This document shows, in pieces, positions 41,629-51,644 of a stretch of DNA of 64,000 bases. A program made the position numbers and the translations under genes. Source of the DNA: Phycisphaerales bacterium. Its GTDB lineage: Bacteria > Planctomycetota > Phycisphaerae > Phycisphaerales > UBA1924. The notes under the pieces are model-generated. The model made no database searches. It was not told the DNA's origin and saw nothing but the letters and a program-made list of their open reading frames with translations. Position 1 is the first letter of the stretch. Every line of letters starts with the position of its first letter. Where the stretch lies: assembly GCA_007693765.1 (NCBI GenBank), contig RECZ01000155.1, forward strand, positions 1 to 64,000. The letters run 5' to 3'.

Positions 41629-41751
41629 CCCCCTCGTCAGCGGCATGCCAGTGGGCGGCGCCCGATGGGCGACGCTGCGGCTAAAGGTATGTGCAGGGAG
41701 CGAAGGGCGGGACGATCGACAGCGAGCCGGACGCGCCGACCCGCGCGAGGG

Positions 41752-41895
41752 TCACCGCTTGTCGGCGACGTTGAGCATGCGTCCGAGCCGGCGCTTGCGG
41801 TTGAGCATCTTGCGCCCGTTCTTGGTCTTCATGCGGACGCGGAATCCGATGGAGCGTTTGCGTTTGATGCGGCTGTTGCGGCGGGGGTAATGCAT
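41752..41895 (-). CDS. rpmH: Ribosomal protein L34
   Basis: A very short gene, 47 residues, highly basic. The translation begins MHYPRRNSRIKRKRS and continues GFRVRMKTKNGRKMLNRKRR, then LGRMLNVADKR. The RxKRKRSxGFRxRMxTxxGRxxLxxRRxxGR pattern is L34. The usual N-terminus (MKRTFQPS) is replaced by MHYPRRNS. The start ATG (41893-41895) has a TACACT -10 box about 75 bases upstream. rnpA and dnaA, common neighbours in other bacteria, are not adjacent. Confidence 0.93.
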   Translation of the reverse strand: MHYPRRNSRIKRKRSIGFRVRMKTKNGRKMLNRKRRLGRMLNVADKR

Positions 41896-42348
41896 CGCGT
41901 CACCTCGGGGTGCGTTCGTCGACGCCGCGGGTGCGGGTCGGGAGATGGTTGGGGGAAAATCGAGCCGGGCAGTGTAGCAGGCTCCCTCGCGGGTCGCCAG
42001 CGGGCCCCCGGGTGGGTATTGATGCCCCCCGGGGGGGCTGGGGAGGCTGGAGGGTTCTGGGAAATATCGCGAGAGTCCAGTGGCGGGAGCGGGAAGTCGA
42101 TGTACCCTTCAAGTGAAGTCAGCGGCGACGGACGCCGCGACCGGCCGCGCGTGCTCAATGGCCGTCGGCGACGCCCGGCGAGGCCCCCTTTGCGGGGATC
42201 CCGCTGTGCCGAACTGTTACGGCCATTCAGCCCCCGCGTCCGTGGGAACTGGATCGACGCATCGCCAGAGGTGGTGCGTCCGCACCTCGGTGCGCTCACG
42301 CCCCCGGCAGGCCCGGGCCCGCGCGAGCGCAGAACGGACAACGGGCCC
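41896..42348. other. Divergent intergenic region between rpmH and rnc
   Basis: About 450 bases. It contains the rpmH promoter and a GC-rich imperfect palindrome (about 42000-42038; GGGCCCCCGGG ... CCCCCCGGGGGGG). I find no convincing ORF, RNase P RNA, SRP RNA or tmRNA signature. Confidence 0.4.
41971..41976 (-). promoter_or_regulatory. -10 box (TACACT) of rpmH
   Basis: GCTACACT on the minus strand lies 75 bases before the rpmH start. The identical octamer occurs before rpmB and the dehydrogenase gene at 14700. Confidence 0.45.
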
Positions 42349-43179
42349 ATGCCTGACGAGAAGATGCTCGAAGCCATCGAGAGGGCGCAGGAGATCCTCG
42401 CCCTTCGCTTTACGAACGTCGACGTGCTGGAGAAGGCGCTGACGCACGCGTCGATCTCGGACTCGCGGCAGGCGTCCAACGAGCGGTTGGAGTTCCTCGG
42501 CGACGCGGTGCTGGGGATGATCGTCTGCGAGCGGATCTTCCGGCACTACCCGGAGATGCTCGAGGGGGACATGACGAAGATCAAGTCCGCCGTGGTGTCG
42601 CGCCGGACGTGCGCACAGATCGCCAACCGGCTCGGCCTCGACGAGTTGCTGCTGCTGGGCAAGGGGATGCAGACGCGCGCCGGGGTGCTGCCGTCGTCGC
42701 TCTCGGCGGCGGTGTTGGAGTCGATCATCGGTGCGATCTTTCTCGACGCGGGCATCGAGAAGGTGTACGAGTTCCTGCTGCCGCACGTGGACCCGATCAT
42801 CCTGCGCGCCGCCGAGAGCGGGCATCAGCAGAACTTCAAGTCCGTGCTGCAGCAGCACGCGCAGCAGCGGATGAACGCCAGTCCCGTGTATCACGTGCTC
42901 GACGAGAAAGGCCCGGACCACGCCAAGAACTTCCAGGTGTGCGTGGAGATCGACGGCGTGCGGCACGAGTCGTGCTGGGGCGCCTCCAAGAAGCAGGCCG
43001 AGCAGCAGGCGGCGCTCAACGCGCTGCACGCGCTGGGGGTCGCGGTCGAAGCACCGGACGGCGAGGTGACCATCGTGCCCCACGCCGACGACGAAGACGA
43101 GACGCCGAACGGCCGCGAGATCCTCTCCGACGATCGTCTGCGATCCTCCGAGGACGAGCCCGAGAGCCTGCGGTCCTGA
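42349..43179 (+). CDS. rnc: Ribonuclease III
   Basis: A 276-residue double-strand-specific endoribonuclease for rRNA and mRNA processing. The catalytic signature NERLEFLGDAVLGM is near residue 45, and the second acidic cluster is in LESIIGAIFLDAGIEKVYEF. A double-stranded RNA-binding domain follows (about 160-228: NFKSVLQQHAQQRMNASPVYHVLDEKGPDHAKNF...). The last 45 residues form an acidic tail absent from E. coli RNase III. The ATG at 42349 is preceded by a GC-rich leader without a clear ribosome binding site. Confidence 0.95.
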   Translation: MPDEKMLEAIERAQEILALRFTNVDVLEKALTHASISDSRQASNERLEFLGDAVLGMIVCERIFRHYPEMLEGDMTKIKSAVVSRRTCAQIANRLGLDELLLLGKGMQTRAGVLPSSLSAAVLESIIGAIFLDAGIEKVYEFLLPHVDPIILRAAESGHQQNFKSVLQQHAQQRMNASPVYHVLDEKGPDHAKNFQVCVEIDGVRHESCWGASKKQAEQQAALNALHALGVAVEAPDGEVTIVPHADDEDETPNGREILSDDRLRSSEDEPESLRS

Positions 43180-43185
43180 CCCGCG

Positions 43186-45237
43186 TCAGGGCGCGCTCGC
43201 CGGCGACACACGCTCGAGCCCGCGCCAGGCGCGAAGGTTGATGGCCGCGCGGCTGGGCGCGGTCTGCCACGGGAACGCCGCCCGGGGCCAGGTGGTGCGC
43301 ACGCCGCGTGCATCGATGCGTTCGAGGCCCAGCAGCAGCACATCGCGGTCGCGGGTGAACCGCTCGGGGATCTCGACGACGGCGATCCAGCGGTCGTGTT
43401 CTTCGCGGATCTCGATGGGGCGCGGATCGGCGCCGGCGACGAGTTCGTTGACGACGAAGCCGCGCCGATCAACGCGGAGCGCTGCGAGGGGCGCGCCCGT
43501 GGGGCCGATCCAGAGACGAACGGCGTCAGTCCCCCCCGCCCCCGCCCCCGGAAGCGCCCCCGGAACCGCCCCCGGAAGCGCCCCAACCTCCGGACTCGTT
43601 GGTGGCGCGATGCGCGTGCTCGGAAGCTCCATCTGTGACACGGCGGCGGCGAACTCGGGGGGCTCCTTGCCCGGGGCGTACACCAGCGGCACGCTGGGGT
43701 AAGGCGGCGCGAGATACTCGGCCTCGATGTCGAGATACTCGGGCGTTGCCGGGTCCAGCGCCTGCTCTTGTGCATCCGCATCGTCGGGGGCGGCAGCAGC
43801 GCGGCACTCGATGTAGACCTCCCACCGTTGCTCGCCGGGGCGTCGGTGCAGCATGGCGGCGGTCAGCCATGCTTCGTCGGTGGCGATGGGCGCATCCGCG
43901 AGCCACGTCGCGAGCGTGTGCTCGCGGGCGAAGGGGCCCATGCGCACGCCCGGCGGCGCTCCCGGCGCAGGTGCGCTCATCACCGGGAGGTCGATGCGGG
44001 TCTCGCCGATACGTACATCTACGGTGACGCCCTCGGGCGCACCGTCGGTGCTCACGATCAGCGTAGCGGTCTCTCCGGAGGGCAGCGATTGCAGGTCGGC
44101 CCCGCCGAGCGACGCGGACGCCGTTGTCGGTTCGGGGAGCAGCGAGGCGACGCCGATGGCGATGTGGCGCGACGCGACGGCGTCGTCCTCCACCCACGCG
44201 ACGCCCTCGGGCAACGCCGAGAGCCACGCGCCGATCCGGCTGCGCCGTTCGGGATCGCGCATCGCGGGGTCGAGCAGATCGCCGAGGAGACGCGAGAGGG
44301 CAGCGCCCTCGGCCGACCACACGGGCACGAGCTCCCCGCCACGGAACCGCACCACGGGCGTAATCGCGTAGCGGAGGCGAGCGGCGAGGGACGCATCGAT
44401 CGACGCCATCCGATCGAGGCCCGCACGCCATCGCCCCTCGATCTGCGTCGCAAAGACCTCCAGCACCGGGTGATCGAGGGGGGCGGCGTCGTCACGCTCA
44501 CCCAGTCTTTCGAGGAGGAGTCTCGCGCGCCAGCGGCGGGCGGGGTCTCGCGTCGCCGGCTCGATGAGCGCCCGCAGGAGCGTTATTGCGGTGCGCTCGT
44601 TCGGCGTTGCGGTACGCGCGGATGTTTGGCGCGCCGTGTTTGGCGAAGCGTCGAGCCAATGGAGCGTCAGCGCTCTGCCGTCGATGGTGATCGTGGATGC
44701 GTCGCGCGCATCGCGAAGGTCGACGAGGAGCGTCCACGAGCCGCCGCGCACCTGCTCGGGCGCGCCGAGCGGGTCTTCGACGCGCCACACGCCGGGCGGG
44801 GAGAGCCACGCGATGGTCGCGTCACGGTCTGCCGTCCAACCGATCCAGTACAGCGCCGAGGGGAGCGGGCGCCCGTCATCGGTGCGGACTTCAACAAGGT
44901 TGTGCACGGCCGGGAGCGCAGACGGGGCGTAGGTGTCGGCTTTCGTCGCGACGAGGAACGCCTCGACCTCGCTCTTCCACGCGTCCTCACTCCGCCACGC
45001 GATCCGCACCGGGGTGAGCAGGACGTGGCCGCGAAGGGCGAACTCGCGTGTCTCGACGGGCACGGCCTCGCGGACCGGTGACGGCGTCGCGATACGAGGT
45101 ACGAGCGGTTCGTCGAGGAGCGTGGTGGGCGTGGAGGGCGTGGAGCAGCCCGTGCTGGCCGCAAGGGCCACCGCTGTCGTGAGGCACACCCCGGCGCAGA
45201 CCCGGCGGGGTCGGGATGTCGGAGACGTTCGGAACAC
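43186..45237 (-). CDS. Large lipoprotein of unknown function
   Basis: A protein of about 683 residues starting at GTG 45237. The N-terminus has a Tat/Sec-like signal with lipobox (TTAVALAASTGCS), which predicts lipidation near residue 27. The mature part is rich in Ala, Arg and Asp. It has a central block of helical segments (TAITLLRALIEPATRDPARRWRARLLLERL) and later beta-rich stretches. A Pro/Gly/Ala linker (VGALPGAVPGALPGAGAGG) precedes a final beta domain (VRLWIGPTGAPLAALRVDRRGFVVNEL). I recognise no family. It is convergent with rnc, with six bases between the stop codons. The start is uncertain because no ribosome binding site is visible. Confidence 0.7.
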   Translation of the reverse strand: MFRTSPTSRPRRVCAGVCLTTAVALAASTGCSTPSTPTTLLDEPLVPRIATPSPVREAVPVETREFALRGHVLLTPVRIAWRSEDAWKSEVEAFLVATKADTYAPSALPAVHNLVEVRTDDGRPLPSALYWIGWTADRDATIAWLSPPGVWRVEDPLGAPEQVRGGSWTLLVDLRDARDASTITIDGRALTLHWLDASPNTARQTSARTATPNERTAITLLRALIEPATRDPARRWRARLLLERLGERDDAAPLDHPVLEVFATQIEGRWRAGLDRMASIDASLAARLRYAITPVVRFRGGELVPVWSAEGAALSRLLGDLLDPAMRDPERRSRIGAWLSALPEGVAWVEDDAVASRHIAIGVASLLPEPTTASASLGGADLQSLPSGETATLIVSTDGAPEGVTVDVRIGETRIDLPVMSAPAPGAPPGVRMGPFAREHTLATWLADAPIATDEAWLTAAMLHRRPGEQRWEVYIECRAAAAPDDADAQEQALDPATPEYLDIEAEYLAPPYPSVPLVYAPGKEPPEFAAAVSQMELPSTRIAPPTSPEVGALPGAVPGALPGAGAGGTDAVRLWIGPTGAPLAALRVDRRGFVVNELVAGADPRPIEIREEHDRWIAVVEIPERFTRDRDVLLLGLERIDARGVRTTWPRAAFPWQTAPSRAAINLRAWRGLERVSPASAP

Positions 45238-45819
45238 GTGTGGGGAAGGGTACGGCTGGTTGAGGCGGCGTGCCCGGGTCTCTGAGGGGCATGGGTCGAC
45301 GCCTGCGGCGCTGCGCTGCGCCGCGGCGCTGAACTGACGACCTCGCTTCAGTGTTCGGAAGGGGTGAATTCTCGGGCGCCCCCCCCTACGCACGGGGGCA
45401 GGAACTGGGTTTTTGGCATGGGGAGGGTAAAATGGGGGAAATTTATGGTGCGACCCACCCGTGTATGGGGTATATTCTGAGCGTAGCAAGGGAGAGGCGG
45501 GACTCCGGCTTTGGTCGCTCATACGGGGTGATTTTCGCGCAGTCAGCCGAGCAGGCCCGCGCCAAAGTGAGAGAACGCCGACGGAGACACGTCTTGGGAA
45601 TGCGGCACGTCGAACACAGAGCACACCCTCAGGCGGTTGTCGATCCGACCGGGATCTCCGGGGCGGTGTCGCCCATCGTGTGCGCTGTGGAGCGGGCGTC
45701 GGCGGACTGAAAGCATCACGCTCCGCGTGTGCGGAGCTTGTGTTTGGATGGCAAGTGTTGGCCGCTGTGTTCCCCGCGGCAGAAACTACCCACCGCTTGG
45801 AGTGGAAGGAGAAATAGAG
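45238..45819. other. Divergent intergenic region with an AT-richer core
   Basis: About 580 bases between the large lipoprotein and the first paralogous exported protein. An island of lower GC (about 45400-45480, including GGTATATTC) could hold promoters, but no -35/-10 pair is convincing. Short open frames here look random. The 3' end carries AAGGAGA (45806-45812), the ribosome binding site of the next gene. Confidence 0.35.
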
Positions 45820-46866
45820 ATGAGCATTCGCATCATGACGGCGGCCGCGATCGTCGCCGTCGCGGGAGCAACGGAGGCCAGCGCGGCGTTCCAGAACGGG
45901 GACATCATCTTCGTCGATACGCCCAACGACACGGTGAACATCTACCGCGCCGCCAGCGGCACGACGGAGACGCTGTACCAGTTCAACGATCCGAACAACA
46001 CGATCCGGCTCGCGGGCATCACCCGCGTGAACGGTCGGTTCTACGTGAACTCGGGCTTCGCGTCGCCTTCGACGCCGAGCGAGGCCGCCATTTTCGAGCT
46101 GCGGAAGCTGTTCGGGAACACGATGGAGAGCACGCTCGCCTCGAGCAACCCGCTGCTCAATCCCATCGGCATCGCGTACCACCGCGGGTCCGATCGGCTG
46201 CTCTCGGTCAACAACCCCGGCCCCGGCAGCCAACCCGACGAGGGCATCATCGGCACCCGGATCAGCGACGGCGATGTGAAGATCTCGTTCGCTGAAGACA
46301 CCACGCCCCCCCTGCCGCGATACCAGGCCGGCTTTCGCATCACGCGCGACCTCGGCAACGCCGATCAGTTCTTCGCCGTGACCGCCAACGGCGGCGTGCT
46401 CAACGGCCCCGGCGACGAGGGCAAGGGCAGCGTGCTGCACCGCATCACGGTGGACGCCAACGGCGACGCCACCCAGGCCGTGATATACGACTTCAGCGCA
46501 ACGCCCTTCGGCCCGGTCACCTTCGTCCGCGGCGTCGCGGCGGTCGGCAACGATGTGTACGTCACCGACTCGTTCACGGGCGGCATCTACCGGATCGCTC
46601 TGGACGCCAACGGCGACTTTGACTCGATCTCGCTCGTCATCGACAACATGGGCGCCGACCCGGGCGAGCTTCAGTACAACCAGTACACGAACAAACTCGT
46701 GTTCGGGATGAACAACAACACGATCAACCAGGTCAGCCTCGACGGCACGGGCTTCGAGACGCTGGTAATGGGCGTCGCGCCGCGCGGCATGTACATCATC
46801 CCCACGCCCGGCGGCGTCGCGCTGCTCGGGCTCGCCGGCCTCGCGATCACGCGTCGTCGTCGCTGA
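45820..46866 (+). CDS. Exported protein with PEP-CTERM-like sorting tail, paralogue 1
   Basis: A 348-residue secreted protein. It has a signal peptide (MSIRIMTAAAIVAVAGATEASA), a mature body and a C-terminal sorting signal PTPGGVALLGLAGLAITRRRR: a Pro-containing motif, a hydrophobic helix and an Arg cluster. Proteins with this tail are normally processed by an exosortase-type system and sent to the cell surface. The body shows propeller-like repeats (GSDRLLSVNNPGPGSQPDEG, GVAAVGNDVYVTDSFTGGIYRIALD), suggesting an SMP-30/NHL-like fold (inference). A strong ribosome binding site lies upstream. It is paralogous to the next gene. Confidence 0.87.
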   Translation: MSIRIMTAAAIVAVAGATEASAAFQNGDIIFVDTPNDTVNIYRAASGTTETLYQFNDPNNTIRLAGITRVNGRFYVNSGFASPSTPSEAAIFELRKLFGNTMESTLASSNPLLNPIGIAYHRGSDRLLSVNNPGPGSQPDEGIIGTRISDGDVKISFAEDTTPPLPRYQAGFRITRDLGNADQFFAVTANGGVLNGPGDEGKGSVLHRITVDANGDATQAVIYDFSATPFGPVTFVRGVAAVGNDVYVTDSFTGGIYRIALDANGDFDSISLVIDNMGADPGELQYNQYTNKLVFGMNNNTINQVSLDGTGFETLVMGVAPRGMYIIPTPGGVALLGLAGLAITRRRR

Positions 46867-46994
46867 ATCGGATCTCTGCAACCAACGAAGCACCACCTGC
46901 ATCACCCCCACGTATCACCACACACGTCATCGACGCCAGCCGCTGCAACGCAAACCGGCACGGCCGACCCAACTGATTCAAGAGGAGAAACCGC

Positions 46995-48029
46995 ATGAAC
47001 ATCCGCACGATCTCACGCCTGAGCGCCCTCGGCGCCATCGCCGGTCTCGCGACCAGCGCCCACGCCGCCTTCCAGAACGGCGACCTCATCTACACCGACG
47101 CCCTGAGCAACACCGTCAACATCAACAGCGGCGGCGTCAACAGCAATCTGTACACCTTCGGGGGCCCGGACATCCGCCTCGCGGGCATCACCCGCGCCAA
47201 CGGCCGCTGGTACATCAACTCCGGCTTCGCGTCGCCGAGCGACCCGAGCGAGGCGGCGATCTTCGAGCTCAAGAAGCTCTTCGGCAACACGGTGGAGAGC
47301 ACGCTCGCCTCGAGCAACCCGCTGCTCAACCCCATCGGCATCGCGTACCACCGCGCCTCGGACCGCCTGCTCTCGATCAACAACCCCGGCCCCGGCAGCC
47401 AGCCCGACGAGGGGATCCTCGGTACGCGCACCAGCGACGGTGACGTGATCTTTACATTCGAGGAGGATCCGACCGGACCGTTCCCCCGTCACCAAGCCGC
47501 CTCTAGAATCGTTCGCGACACCAGCAACCCCGACGTCTTCTACACCATCAGCGTCAACGGCGGGGTGCTTCAGGGCCCCGGCAATGAGGGCAAGGGCAGC
47601 GTCATCTACCGCCTGGACGTTGACAACGACGGCGTCGGCACGGTCGCTCCTGTCGCCGACCTCTCCTTCACCAGCTTCGGCAACATCACGTTCGTGCGCG
47701 GCATCGCGACCGACGGCCAGAGCTTCTTCTTCGGCGACAACCAGACCAACGCCATCTACTCGCTGGACATCTCCGGCGACCTCACCACCCTCCAGCAGAT
47801 CGTCACCGGCGTCACCCGCCCCAACGACATCATCTACAACCCCTTCACCAACAAGATCATCTGGAGCGACAACTTCGATGAGGCCATCTACCAAGTGAAC
47901 GTTGACGGCACGGGCTTTGAGACGCTCGCCACCGGCGTCAACGCCCGCGGCCTGTACGTGATCCCCACCCCCGGCGCCGCGGCCCTGCTGGGCCTCGCCG
48001 GGCTCGTCGGCGTCCGTCGTCGCCGCTGA
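46995..48029 (+). CDS. Exported protein with PEP-CTERM-like sorting tail, paralogue 2
   Basis: A 344-residue paralogue of the previous gene product, similar over its whole length. It has its own signal peptide (MNIRTISRLSALGAIAGLATSAHA) and the tail PTPGAAALLGLAGLVGVRRRR. The block ESTLASSNPLLNPIGIAYHR is shared exactly, and its DNA is nearly identical (46126-46187 against 47292-47353). This points to recent duplication or gene conversion. GAGGAGAAACCGC precedes the ATG. A rho-independent terminator follows, so both genes probably form one transcript. Confidence 0.87.
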   Translation: MNIRTISRLSALGAIAGLATSAHAAFQNGDLIYTDALSNTVNINSGGVNSNLYTFGGPDIRLAGITRANGRWYINSGFASPSDPSEAAIFELKKLFGNTVESTLASSNPLLNPIGIAYHRASDRLLSINNPGPGSQPDEGILGTRTSDGDVIFTFEEDPTGPFPRHQAASRIVRDTSNPDVFYTISVNGGVLQGPGNEGKGSVIYRLDVDNDGVGTVAPVADLSFTSFGNITFVRGIATDGQSFFFGDNQTNAIYSLDISGDLTTLQQIVTGVTRPNDIIYNPFTNKIIWSDNFDEAIYQVNVDGTGFETLATGVNARGLYVIPTPGAAALLGLAGLVGVRRRR

Positions 48030-48067
48030 AACCGGCTCTGATCCGGCTTCAGTGATCCGAAATCTCA

Positions 48068-48102
48068 CGGCCCGCGCCGGCACGGCGCGGGCCGTTTTCT
48101 TT
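48068..48102 (+). terminator. Rho-independent terminator after the paralogue pair
   Basis: A perfect 11-bp stem (CGGCCCGCGCC / GGCGCGGGCCG) with a 5-base loop is followed by TTTTCTTT. Confidence 0.88.
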
Positions 48103-48233
48103 ATGCGTTCTTCACACTATGCTGCCTGCGCGCGAGGCGGCTGTCGTCATCATCGTGCCCCGTCTGCACGCTCCGGAGCACCCGGACGGGCGGAACGCGA
48201 TACACACCCCGGCGCAGGCGACCCACTGAGCGC

Positions 48234-49364
48234 ATGAGCACATCTTCTCGATCCAAGTCTCCCGCCTCCGGAATGCGCTTCTTCGAGCGATACCTGACGG
48301 TCTGGGTGGCGTTGTGCATCGTCGGAGGCGTGGCGCTGGGGCAGTTCCTGCCCGCCGTGCCCGAGACGCTCAGCCGGTTCGAGTACGCGAGCGTCTCGAT
48401 CCCCATCGCGGTGCTGATCTGGCTCATGATCTACCCGATGATGGTGCAGATCGATTTCACGAGCATCGTACGCGCCTCCAAGCAGCCCAAGGGCCTCACG
48501 ATCACGCTCGTGGTGAACTGGCTGATCAAGCCCTTCACGATGTTCCTGCTGGCGTGGCTCTTCTTCCGCGTGATCTTCTCGCCCTTTATCGGCGAGGACG
48601 ACGCGACGCAGTACATCGCGGGCGCCATCCTGCTCGGGGCGGCGCCCTGCACGGCGATGGTCTTTGTGTGGAGCTACCTCACCCGCGGCGACGCCGCGTA
48701 CACGCTGGTGCAGGTCTCGATCAACGACCTGATCATGCTCGTGGCGTTCGGGCCGATCGTGATCCTGCTGCTGGGCATCAGCGACATCGTGGTGCCCTAC
48801 GAGACGGTGCTGCTGTCGGTGGTGCTCTACATCGTGGCGCCGCTGGCGGCGGGGATGCTCTCGCGGGCGGTGCTGATCCGTCGCAAGGGGATCGCGTGGT
48901 TCGACGGTGTGTTCGTGAAGCGGCTCGGGCCGCTGACGATGGTGGGGCTGCTGGTGACGCTCGTGCTGCTCTTCGCGTTCCAGGGCGAGACCATCCTGAG
49001 CAAGCCGTTCCATATCGGGCTGATCGCGGTCCCGCTGATCATCCAGTCGCTGTTCATCTTCGCGCTGGCGTACGGGTGGGCGAAGCTGTGGCGGGTGAAC
49101 CACGAGGTCGCGGCGCCGGCGGCGTTGATCGGGACGAGCAACTTCTTCGAGCTGGCGGTCGCGACCGCGATCGTGCTCTTCGGCCTCAATTCAGGGGCGG
49201 CGCTGGTGACGGTGGTCGGCGTGCTGGTGGAGGTGCCCGTGATGCTGGCGCTGGTGCGTTTCGCGAACCGCACGCGGCCGTACTTCCCGTGCGCTGTCGG
49301 CTGCCCGCCGCCCGACCCCACACCAGACCCCGCCCCCGCCCCCGGGGTCCATCCGGACGCCTGA
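48234..49364 (+). CDS. ACR3-family arsenite efflux transporter
   Basis: A 376-residue integral membrane protein with about ten helices. The ACR3 signature is clear: [32 protein letters not shown] and [20 protein letters not shown], which contains the Cys essential in studied ACR3 proteins. Near the end come [25 protein letters not shown] and [12 protein letters not shown]. It should expel As(III), possibly Sb(III). No arsR, arsC or arsM is adjacent. A Pro/Asp-rich tail follows the last helix. It is followed 28 bases later by a universal stress protein gene. Confidence 0.92.
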   Translation: MSTSSRSKSPASGMRFFERYLTVWVALCIVGGVALGQFLPAVPETLSRFEYASVSIPIAVLIWLMIYPMMVQIDFTSIVRASKQPKGLTITLVVNWLIKPFTMFLLAWLFFRVIFSPFIGEDDATQYIAGAILLGAAPCTAMVFVWSYLTRGDAAYTLVQVSINDLIMLVAFGPIVILLLGISDIVVPYETVLLSVVLYIVAPLAAGMLSRAVLIRRKGIAWFDGVFVKRLGPLTMVGLLVTLVLLFAFQGETILSKPFHIGLIAVPLIIQSLFIFALAYGWAKLWRVNHEVAAPAALIGTSNFFELAVATAIVLFGLNSGAALVTVVGVLVEVPVMLALVRFANRTRPYFPCAVGCPPPDPTPDPAPAPGVHPDA

Positions 49365-49392
49365 CGGACGCTTGCAGGAAAGGACGGAGCCG

Positions 49393-49809
49393 ATGTTCGA
49401 ACGCGTCTTGATCGGGATCGACCTCTCGCCATCCACCGATGCGCTGCTCGCGGCCCTGCCGCGCATGCGCGACGCCGGCGTCGGCTCACTCACGCTGGCG
49501 CACGTGATCCCGGTGTCGTACGTCAACTTCGCCGGCGTGAGCCACGAGGACAGGCACCGCGCGGCGTTGGAGGAGAAGGGCCGTGATGTTCAGGCGATGG
49601 GGTTCGCGTGCGACACCGTGCTCCGGGTGGGCGACCCGGCCGTGGAGCTGCTCGCGATCGCGGAGGAGATCGGCGCGACGTTGCTGGTCATGGGTTCGCG
49701 TGGCCAGAACCGACTCGAGGAATTCTTCCTCGGCAGCGTCGCCACGCAGGTGCTGCGGCACGCCACGCTGCCGGTGCTGGTGACGCCGATCGGGCGCGAC
49801 GTTGCGTGA
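49393..49809 (+). CDS. Universal stress protein (UspA family)
   Basis: A 138-residue cytosolic protein. It starts FERVLIGIDLSPSTDALL and ends with the nucleotide-binding motif GSRGQNRLEEFFLGSVATQVLRHATLPVLVTP, which matches G-x2-G-x9-G(S/T). This suggests an ATP-binding Usp. The ATG at 49393 follows a CGGAG; a TTG at 49372 is unlikely. The gene lies 28 bases after the ACR3 gene and its stop codon abuts the convergent moxR stop. Confidence 0.9.
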   Translation: MFERVLIGIDLSPSTDALLAALPRMRDAGVGSLTLAHVIPVSYVNFAGVSHEDRHRAALEEKGRDVQAMGFACDTVLRVGDPAVELLAIAEEIGATLLVMGSRGQNRLEEFFLGSVATQVLRHATLPVLVTPIGRDVA

Positions 49810-50868
<1,059 letters not shown>

Positions 50869-50875
50869 ACGGACA

Positions 50876-50881
50876 TTATGG
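50876..50881 (-). promoter_or_regulatory. -10 box (CATAAT) just upstream of moxR
   Basis: CCATAATG on the minus strand; the hexamer ends seven bases before the ATG at 50868. It fits the short-leader pattern. Confidence 0.45.
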
Positions 50882-50964
50882 CCTGCCGAAGCCCGGGCGT
50901 GCAGCGGGGCGCGGCCGCGGGCCAGCGCGACATCGCCGCGTCGGCCCGATGCGCCGCGGCCCGA

Positions 50965-50970
50965 TATGAT
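50965..50970 (+). promoter_or_regulatory. -10 box (TATGAT) upstream of the 159-residue unknown protein
   Basis: GATATGAT ends eight bases before the ATG at 50979. It supports that start and a nearly leaderless mRNA. Confidence 0.45.
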
Positions 50971-50978
50971 CGCGCACC

Positions 50979-51458
50979 ATGAACGCCGTGCAGAAACTCC
51001 GCCAGATCGTCGGTGAGATCAGATCCACTCGCGACCCGATCGGCGCTCGCGAGGCGTGGGCGCTGGCGGGCCGGTTGCTCTCGCGGATGCCCGTTGATCA
51101 GTCCGCGGCGGCCGAGGCCTGCGAACAGCGCGACATCGAGGCGCTCGATGCGTTGGTGGCGAGCATCGAGAACCCCAGGGCCCCCGCGACGGACAGTTCG
51201 GGCGGATCCGCCGCGCCGGATGCGCCGGAGATCTCGCCCGAGGTGCTCGACAAGGCGTACCGCGTCTTCCGCAAGCGGCTGAAGGTGTCTCGGCTCGCGG
51301 AGGAATCAAAGCTCGGCGGGCGCCAACTCACGGGCGGGCGCAAGTCGGAGATCGATGCGATCCTGCCGCCGCACGAGTACCCCGATGAAGTCTGGAAAGC
51401 TCTGGCGCGGTCCGGGCGCATCAAGGACACGGGGCGCGGCTTCTATTCGATGCCGTGA
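50979..51458 (+). CDS. Conserved-looking protein of unknown function
   Basis: A 159-residue soluble protein that I do not recognise. The N-terminal 60 residues are helical (VQKLRQIVGEI, REAWALAGRLLSRM). A Pro/Ser/Ala linker follows (about 65-85), and then a basic C-terminal domain (EVLDKAYRVFRKRLKVSRLAEES, KLGGRQLTGGRKSEIDAILPP, WKALARSGRIKDTGRGFYSM). The basic helical C-terminus could bind nucleic acid, but this is speculation. It is a single gene between divergent moxR and the tRNA-Ile gene. Confidence 0.7.
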   Translation: MNAVQKLRQIVGEIRSTRDPIGAREAWALAGRLLSRMPVDQSAAAEACEQRDIEALDALVASIENPRAPATDSSGGSAAPDAPEISPEVLDKAYRVFRKRLKVSRLAEESKLGGRQLTGGRKSEIDAILPPHEYPDEVWKALARSGRIKDTGRGFYSMP

Positions 51459-51570
51459 GTGTCGATGCCGTGCGGTGCGCAGCGAGTGCGGATTGCCCCC
51501 TGAGCCCCCCCACCGCCTTTCGGCGGCGTTGATCGTGGCGCCTCATCGGCGCGCTGTCTGCTGCGGAAAG

Positions 51571-51644
51571 TGGGCCTGAAAGGACTCGAACCTTCGACCT
51601 CACCCTTATCAGGGGTGCGCTCTAGCCAGCTGAGCTACAGGCCC
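51571..51644 (-). tRNA. tRNA-Ile (anticodon GAT)
   Basis: A minus-strand cloverleaf beginning GGGCCTGTAGCTCAGCTGG. The anticodon stem is CACCC/GGGTG with loop CTGATAA, and the T arm contains GGTTCGAGTCC. The discriminator is A and no CCA is encoded. It is not inside an rRNA spacer, which is where tRNA-Ile(GAT) is often found. Confidence 0.95.

Noticed and set aside
41896-42348. RNase P RNA, SRP RNA or tmRNA between rpmH and rnc
   Set aside because: None of the conserved cores (for example GAGGAAAGTCC or GGAAGCAGCC) is present.
45238-46911. Minus-strand open frame extending the large lipoprotein upstream across the divergent region and the first paralogue
   Set aside because: The upstream part has no protein-like features, and the paralogue on the plus strand is clear. 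The lipobox fixes the lipoprotein start near 45237.
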